Positions 58,227 through 64,000 of a DNA stretch of 64,000 bases are shown here, piece after piece (position 1 is the first letter of the stretch; every line of letters starts with the position of its first letter). The notes beneath the pieces were generated by a model. The model searched no databases. It was not told the DNA's origin and was given only the letters and a program-made list of their open reading frames with translations. This stretch comes from Flammulina velutipes (lineage: Eukaryota > Basidiomycota > Agaricomycetes > Agaricales > Physalacriaceae), in contig CM022373.1 of NCBI GenBank assembly GCA_011800155.1, positions 1 to 64,000 of the forward strand, in the 5' to 3' direction. The position numbers and the translations under genes were made by a program.

Positions 58227-58699
58227 AGCTCGCCGTATGCATCAAAAAACGTCGATTCGGGTGGGGCGGAGTGTCTGCAGCGCAAAGTTTTGTGTCGACA
58301 ACCCTGGTTCGCTAGCCCAGGAGCATGAAGGAGATCTTCTCGAGTAGCAGCACGCTTTATATGACAAGAAGTGGTTGGATAGGCAGTAGCGTGCGCTGGC
58401 TCCAGAACGCTTGACGAGGAATGTATACAAGATAGCCGCTCCCCGGTGCGGACTTGCGGACTTCTAGGAATGGCGAAGCAGCTCGCGGAAGAAAAGAAGG
58501 AAATAAATTGAGCGGTTTGGATAGACAGCTACAGAGAGCCAGCTGTGGTAGGAATGGTATTGGATTCGAGGCTTGGAGAGAGATGCATTGGAGGTCGACC
58601 CCTCTCGACAGCGTAGGAGGCACTGACAAGGGAAAGAGCAGGCTCGTACGGAATGTGTTGTATTCCCAGGAGAAGTAGGTACAATTCGTCATGAGCGGA
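58227..58699. other. Repeated leader of the tandem unit
   Basis: 58240-58380 (with GCAGCGCAAAGTTTTG, GATTCGCTGGCCC-like and AGATCTTCTCGAGTAGCAGC words) is the first of four related copies; the others are at about 60810-60940, 60965-61115 and 61300-61400. A long minus-strand frame (58357-59016) crosses this region but is not supported as a gene. Confidence 0.5.
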
Positions 58700-58830
58700 A
58701 GGTGTCGAGTCAGTGTGCGAAGGCTCTTTCCGAGGGTGTCGAGTAGCAGGCGAGGGGAATAGATCGACGAGAACGCTGACATCGACTTGAAGAACAGCCC
58801 CAGCTTCGTTTCGCCTGAACACACACACAC
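58700..58830 (-). pseudogene. Fragment of PDI-like exon 2
   Basis: On the minus strand CAGGCGAAACGAAGCTGG, then TTCTTCAAGTCG and CGATCTATTCCCC, match the acceptor and start of exon 2 of the PDI-like gene at 63800 onward (GETKLEPLSAFFKSL). It is short, has small gaps and no companion exon 1. Confidence 0.6.
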
Positions 58831-59276
58831 CCATCGCACGTAGCATGCCGCTTCTCCCCAGGGAGGTATAACACTCTCCTTGGCTCCTCTCCTACGTGTA
58901 CTCTCTACTGCATCACAAGATTTGCATCGCTGACCAAGAACATCGTTAGCCATCGCCAAGCCGAGCATTTTCCAGCTAGAGAGTGGTGGCGGTGGTGGTG
59001 AAGAGGTAACATACACGATCTTCCCACGGTATAGGACTCGGCCTGTTTACCAAACTCGGAATGTGGGAATGCATGTTGTCCGATAACATTTATGAAAATG
59101 GTTGGTGTGGCATCATAAGAGTACTACAACGAACATTATTCTGTGAAAAAACGAGCACGATGCCGAGCCAAGTCTTCATACTCAAACTCATGATGATGTC
59201 TCTTTTACTATAACCCAATAGTTTTCGCTGCGGTCCACGCCTCTTTCAATCAGGGTCCCATACTACAGTGTGATGG
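58831..59276. other. Spacer between tandem units
   Basis: From about 59095 the sequence repeats the block near 56755 (CATAAGAGTA.TACAA.GAACATTATTCTGTG), marking the start of unit 2. No gene seen. Confidence 0.45.
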
Positions 59277-59694
59277 TCAGCAAAGTACGTTCTCTTCATA
59301 GTAAATAAAACCCATCCAACATACATTCTCCCTTCCCAACACTCCATCCTGGATCTCCGCGCCATCACGCCTAGTAACAGCAAGCGCCGGTATCGACTCC
59401 GAGTCGTCCCTAGCAGTTGGCCTTTGCCACCCATCAACGACCGTATACTCCAAAACCTCCTCCTTCTCCTTATATAGTCGGAGTTGTACACGTGGAAAGA
59501 TCTTTTTTCCCACTCCCACCTCCAAGCTCTTGAACAATGTAAGTTCTCTTTCGACGGGAACTTGAGGGCTTGTGGTTGGGGGTCTGGGTATGTAAGTTAG
59601 GGTTGCTTTATAGATGGTGAATAAAGGTGGTGTACGCGGCGCTAGCGGGTAGCGCGAGAGATACGGCCAGGGTGAGGATTAGGGAGAAGTGCAT
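59277..59694 (-). CDS. Small secreted protein, tandem copy 2, frameshifted C-terminus
   Basis: Exons 59694-59636 and 59583-59277 give 121 residues. Signal peptide MHFSLILTLAVSLALPASA and intron position match copy 1. Conserved stretches: LTLFKSLEVG, VQLRLYKEKEEVLEYTVVDGW, PALAVTRRDGAEI. After VCWMGF the protein runs YYEENVLC and stops, while another frame continues RTYFADHHTVVWDPD, which is what copy 1 has here. A frameshift therefore replaced the last part, about 30-40 residues. May still be expressed as a shortened protein. Confidence 0.6.
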
Positions 59695-59699
59695 GTTCG

Positions 59700-60780
59700 G
59701 AATCGTCGTCAATTAGTCTACAACCTTCGGAATGGCATCAGCATAATTCTCACTGGTAGCCACATGAAACGTACCAGTGTAGATATCGAAGGTGAAGATA
59801 CTACCAAGAGGCAATAGGTTTTCTTTTAAATAGTACTTGAGACCGGTGCCGTTACACTGGCGTGCCCCGCTCAAGCTGAAACTCAAACGGTGTAATAGCC
59901 ACGAGCATAGAGTCTTGCCAGTGCAGAATTTGCGCGCTTCGCAGTGCTAAGCGGCAATGCGTATTGATGGAACAGAAGATATACGACGTATCATTCAAAG
60001 CTTCCAAGATAACTTCGTGGCGAGTACATATCACGTGCTATTAGGCTAGAGATGTGAATGTACATGCACAGGATATCAACGCACCGCACGTATACTGCAA
60101 CGACGTCGTAGCACAGACTCACCAGTGCCGGCAGATCCTCGAATACCTGTGCATCATTGTGTCAAGCAATGCGAGTCGTGTTTCATTCCACGTTTGCATT
60201 CACTGGCATCCGTCTTATTTCTCTCCGAGAATCGGAGGTACACAAAGACGGTCAGGAAGTAGAATCCCTCCGTGGGCGATGTAACCGAGAAGGGAAGGTG
60301 CAAGGACCGAAAGTCGTGAGGCGAGGGACTACAAATTGCCATACATCGAAAGCTTTGCGACAGACTGAAAATCCCTCTAGTAGGGTAACAGGCCTAGGGC
60401 TATAGTTATCCGACGTATCATACAACGTCCCCAGTAATCATTTACATTGCCCGTCAAAGACCTCGTCTTTGAGCATTCCTACCCTCTCTAACGACGGATG
60501 GATAGATCTTCCTCCCATTCAACGACACCTTCTCAAAGACCATAGATCCCCCACCAAAAGCGAAATAACCAACTTACTCCTCGCCATCGCACCAACGCAC
60601 GCAGTCAAAGGGGGGGGGGGGCGTCAATCCGTACGATCTTGCGTGCCCTATACAGTGTTTTGCCTGTGAAGATGTTATCCAGAACGAACGACGGCCTCGC
60701 CAAATAGATAACTGGCAAAAAGAACGACAGATAGAGGTTCTTGAGGATGATAGCCCTAACCCACGGATAGAAGATAGTGG
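59700..60780 (-). pseudogene. Second copy of the tandem-unit relic genes
   Basis: 59700-60030 holds the tail relic (KYYLKENLLPLGS, YADAIPKVVD). 60480-60780 is a broken copy of the short gene at 57885-58226 (MVFEKVSLNGRKIY can be read). A run of 12 G at 60611-60622 lies in the middle and could be a slippage site. Confidence 0.45.
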
Positions 60781-60809
60781 CCATAGCTCAGCGTGCCAGT
60801 GTGCATCAG

Positions 60810-61400
60810 GAAACGTTGATTAGGGTCAGGCGGAGTGTAAGTTTTGGGTCGACAATCCCGATTCGCTGGCCCGGGAGCTTGAAGGAGAGTGAAGAGATCT
60901 TCTCCAGTAGCAGCGCGTGTTTACGTGACAGACAAGAAGAGAAAAGCTGTTCTTCATGCGGACAGTAGCGTGCAGAAAATGTCGATTTGGGTGTCTGCAG
61001 CGCAAACTTTTGCATCAACAAATCCCGATTCGCTGGCCCGCGAGCTTGAAAGAAAATAAAAAGATCTTCTCCAGTAGCAGTGCGTGTTTACGTGACAGAC
61101 AAGAAGATGCAAGCCGTTCTGCATGCGTTCAGAAGGAAGACTTGCACGCTTGACGGGGGAAGACGGGGACTTGATTCCTTAAGATGTCAGCCAGAACGAA
61201 CGATTTCATAGAACGTTCGAATTGACGGCGCAATACTCCAGGAAATCTCGCCAAATAGATAAGTAGCAAAAAGAACCATGTATAGTAGCTCGCCGTAGTG
61301 ATGCAGAAAACGTCTGCAGCGATTCGCTGGCCCGGGAGAGTGCAGAGATCCTCTCAAGTACCAGCGCGTGTTTATATGACAAGGAGATGCGCAGGATGGA
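60810..61400. repeat. Three tandem copies of a ~150 bp leader repeat
   Basis: Copies at about 60810-60940, 60965-61115 and 61300-61400 share GATTCGCTGGCCCG, AGATCTTCTCCAGTAGCAG and GCGTGTTTACGTGACAG, and match 58240-58380. They are the upstream regions of the short tandem-unit gene multiplied without full coding parts. Confidence 0.65.
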
Positions 61401-61589
61401 CGCGTGACGGGGAACGCAGCCTTGGTTGAGAGGGTAGACTAAAGGAAGAAGAAGTGGCTCAAGGTTTGGATAGAAATTGAAAGGCGATGGATGGATACGA
61501 GCGCAGGACATGAAGATGGATGGTGGTTGGACCTCAAGAGCCCCGGGACGGGGAAGAGAAGACAAGACGTAAAGTAATAGCTCGTCGTC

Positions 61590-61735
61590 GGTCGGAGGGA
61601 GAGGACTCGAACGCCTCCAGCTTCGTTTCGCCTGCACACTCCGCACCGTACCTCACTGCTCTCCTCTCGCGCCGAAACACGTCTAGCTTCGTTTCTCCCC
61701 GCCCACTCCCATGCGTCCACATCGCAAGCACTAAT
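61590..61735 (-). pseudogene. Two fragments of the PDI-like exon 2 start
   Basis: Minus strand reads TGCAGGCGAAACGAAGCTGGAG near 61635-61612 and a second GAAACGAAGCTAGA near 61696-61681, both matching the intron end and exon 2 start of the PDI-like gene at 63790-63815. AGETKLEAFESSPSD can be read from the first. Confidence 0.55.
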
Positions 61736-62749
61736 CAAAAACGTCACTTCAGCTTGTTTGATGGTGGGAAGTTAACATCCTTAGCCTAGATCTTCCCACG
61801 GCTAAACTCGAAATGTAGGAATTCGAAGTGGTACTTACACAGGAATGAAGAATGGGAGGGTAGACTCGGAGCTTGAATCCGTCAGCTGTTTACAAAGCGA
61901 CAGGCTCGAAATTGAAAGCAGAGAATACGTCTGAACCCCCTGCGCGACGGTTTTTAATCCAAGTGTCCGCTTGGATAAATACTACATACGAGTTTGCCAG
62001 AACGGCGGTGACGATTGAATATACAGGTGCGCGGCGAAATAGTTGAAGATTTATATATACGACTCGGGTGCATGGAACGGACCAGGAGGTGAACGAACAA
62101 ACTCGGAAACGGGAGGCCCGCACGAAAGGAACGAAGGATCTGTCACTGGATAGAAATTAAAAAGACAATATATAGACGACGGAGAGGAGGAAGGAGGAAG
62201 GTATGGGTGTGAAGAATGATTAGGAGAGTAGCTCCAGCTTTGTTACAATGGTATGATAGTACATCAGCGGGGAGTCAAACCCCAGGCGCGGTCAAAATAT
62301 CCACGCTATCTACCCCACTGTGGGAACAGAGCTCGAGCGTAATTGAGCAGGGCGGCGGCGAACAGAACTGGTGTACGTACAGGGCCACCCGGAAGAGTTC
62401 AGTTTCTCATTTATTGAATCGTGCGATGTGGATTTACATATCGGGATCGAAGAAAATACAGCTTGGGCTGCGCAGCGGGGAGTCGAACCTCATGGATGTC
62501 ATTTCGAACATGTGAAGGCCGTATGTTGTATTCCAAAAACTCGAAGTGGAGATCTACAACAACAGAGCGGTGAAACTTCCGGGAGGAGAATTGGCGTACG
62601 GACCTCACATTAGTACGGGATGGTTGTGATTTGTGTTTCAAAAGCTACAAGTGGAGATTGGTGTGAGTGGAAGGAGGAGTGAGGGCACGGCGGAGAGAAG
62701 AAAGAGACGAGGGCGGCGAAGAAAAATATGAATGAATGGAAATATGTAT
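61736..62749. other. Spacer with two broken tRNA-Gly copies
   Basis: 62258-62300 and 62466-62530 on the minus strand contain the T-arm and acceptor part (CGGGG-type stem, TTCGACTCCCCGCTG-like) of the tRNA-Gly at 62750-62833 but lack paired ends or anticodon arm, so they are relics. No protein gene seen. Confidence 0.6.
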
Positions 62750-62833
62750 GCATCAGCGGGGAGTCGAACCCCGAGCGCGGTCATTGTCTGTGAGAAATGG
62801 GAAGGCCGCATGTTACCGCTACACCACTGATGC
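62750..62833 (-). tRNA. tRNA-Gly (anticodon CCC) with 14-nt intron
   Basis: On the minus strand the acceptor stem GCATCAG pairs perfectly with CTGATGC. D arm GTGT/ACAT, T arm CGGGG-TTCGACT-CCCCG, anticodon loop TTCCCA plus T with anticodon CCC. Fourteen bases after position 37 are read as the intron. The anticodon stem CGGCC/GACCG has one C-A mismatch, so a somewhat weak structure. It would read GGG codons. Confidence 0.82.
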
Positions 62834-62903
62834 TTATGTAGAGAATAGAATGAGATCGTGTGAAAGAGATAGTGATGCGCGCGAGGACTGGAGGACCACC
62901 CGC

Positions 62904-62977
62904 GGCCGACTAGCTCAGCTGGTTAGAGCGTCGTGCTAATAACGCGAAGGTCTTGGGTTCGATCCCCACGTTGGCCA
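62904..62977 (+). tRNA. tRNA-Ile (anticodon AAT)
   Basis: 74 bases, no intron. Acceptor GGCCGAC pairs with GTTGGCC; D arm GCTC...GAGC; anticodon loop CTAATAA with AAT; T arm TTGGG-TTCGATC-CCCAC with one weak pair. The sequence is close to the usual eukaryotic tRNA-Ile(AAT). Confidence 0.93.
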
Positions 62978-63103
62978 ATAGAACATGCCGGTATCCAAAT
63001 TTTGCCTCGGAGGTCAGATCACGCTCTGACACGTCCGTGGGAACGCACGTGCCACGTCAGTCCATCTGTCCGATCATCTTGCTTTCAAGTTCTTCCATCT
63101 ACC

Positions 63104-64000
63104 ATGCATACACTCATCCTCCCATTACTCCTGCTCCCACTCGTATCATGCGGACTCTTCCCGCCTTCTGGGCCCGTGAAGCCTCTGACGGCGACGACGT
63201 TCAAAAAAGCGATGCGGGCGAACGAGACGTCGCTGGTAGCGTTCGTGGCCCCCTGGTGCGGCCACTGCCAACGCATGACCCCCGAGCTGACCAAAGCCGC
63301 CACGGGCCTCTCCCCCCTCATCCCCGTCTACGCAGTCGACTGCGACGACGAAGGAAACAAACGCCTATGCGCCGAACAAGGCGTGCAGGGGTTCCCGACT
63401 GTGAAGGTATTCCCGCGCGGCAAGGCGCTGCCTCCGATCACGTACGACAGCGGGGAACGCACGGCGGGGAAGTTGGCCAAGTTTGCGAAGCTGCGGGTTC
63501 CGAATAAGGTCCGCAAGCTTAAGGGTTTGCCTGAGGAGGCGGGAGGGCAGGTGGTGTTGAAGGAGAAGAAGGTGCAGGCGGTGTTGGTGACGGCGGCGAG
63601 TACGACCAAGGTGCCGCTCCTCTGGAAGGTCCTGGCCAACGCCTTTGGGGACGAGCTGTCGTTTGGGGTGTTCAAGGGCGCGCAGGAGGAGGGCAGCGAG
63701 GTGCGGCTGTATCTCCCTGGGGAGACCCGGCATGTCGTGTATCCTGGTACGTCCCCCTCTGGCTCTGCCGCCATTGATTAATGACGTGTGTGTTTGCAGG
63801 CGAAACGAAGCTGGAGCCGCTCTCGGCGTTCTTCAAGTCTCTCATCGACGACCCAACCGTTCTCCTCGATCTATTCCCCGCTCCCTCAGAGGAGTCTACG
63901 TCTGTACCTCCCTCCGAAGAGTCCGCACCCGTCGAATCGACACCTTCGGACGAGCCCACGCCCTCGGAAGAGCCGATACCCGCCGCCTCGACGGCCTCGG
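63104..64000 (+). CDS. Thioredoxin-domain PDI-like protein, partial (runs off the window)
   Basis: Exon 1 is 63104-63746 and exon 2 starts at 63800 and is open at base 64000. Signal peptide MHTLILPLLLLPLVSCG. A thioredoxin domain has VAFVAPWCGHCQRM with the active-site CGHC at residues 52-55, YAVDCDDEGNKRLC, and the cis-Pro in GVQGFPTVKVFPRG. It resembles the Mpd1/P5 group of ER protein disulfide isomerases, which form and exchange disulfides in secreted proteins. The second domain keeps no CxxC in the visible part. Exon 2 becomes Ser/Pro/Glu-rich repeats (PSEESAPVE, PSDEPTPSEEP), unusual for the family. Short copies of the exon 2 start lie at 58.7 and 61.6 kb. Confidence 0.9.

Noticed and set aside
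58357..59016. 219-codon minus-strand open frame
   Set aside because: It is built from the leader repeat and the PDI exon fragment in arbitrary frame; no homology-like conservation in the sister unit.

Overview
The window is a chromosome end from a filamentous basidiomycete, most likely an Agaricomycete. Base 1 starts inside a C-strand telomere (CCCTAA repeats). Genes are split by many 45-60 bp introns with GT/AG ends and CTNAC-type branch sites. The gene content also fits: NACHT NTPase, fungal F-box families, M35 peptidase-like secreted proteins, a LysM protein, a CX2C-type GATA factor. I cannot name the genus from sequence alone.

Layout. 1-238 telomere, then a (TTAG)n array. 0.9-2.5 kb a pair of subtelomeric paralogs of unknown function. 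2.5-6.0 kb no supportable gene. 6.0-8.9 kb a ten-exon BCS1-like AAA ATPase. 10.3-22.4 kb three F-box-like proteins and a BTB protein, interrupted by a complete 3,500 bp TA-flanked transposon (12176-15675) with perfect 69 bp inverted repeats. The transposon carries a DD34E transposase and, on the other strand, a large AT-hook accessory protein. 23.6-27.7 kb an NmrA-like reductase, tRNA-Gln(CTG) and a GATA factor whose frame is broken at two poly-C tracts.

28-49 kb is the most unusual part. It has four complete five-exon genes for secreted proteins of the M35 (peptidyl-Lys metalloendopeptidase) fold. All four have lost the zinc-binding HExxH motif (QQAxx instead). Three of them share flanking sequence that includes an F-box gene relic. 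Between them lie a small F-box-like protein, a serine/glycine-rich surface-protein-like gene, an ER UDP-sugar transporter, a Cys-rich protein, a complete dynamin-family GTPase and a two-LysM secreted protein.

49.6-56.6 kb has a GH43 glycoside hydrolase and a NACHT (NLR-like) NTPase. The NTPase sits between two decayed copies of the 3' half of the dynamin gene. 56.8-62.6 kb is a decaying tandem array: small secreted proteins, a short two-exon gene, fragments of the last PDI exon and broken tRNA-Gly copies. The window closes with tRNA-Gly(CCC), tRNA-Ile(AAT) and a thioredoxin/PDI-like gene that runs off the end.

How the genes relate: this is not an operon-type region. Housekeeping genes (BCS1-like, UAA transporter, dynamin, PDI, tRNAs) sit among fast-duplicating families of secreted, recognition and F-box type. 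Most of the structure is explained by repeated segmental duplication and decay. Exon coordinates were read by hand from splice consensus and reading frame; gene models whose exon lengths sum to a multiple of three are given higher confidence.
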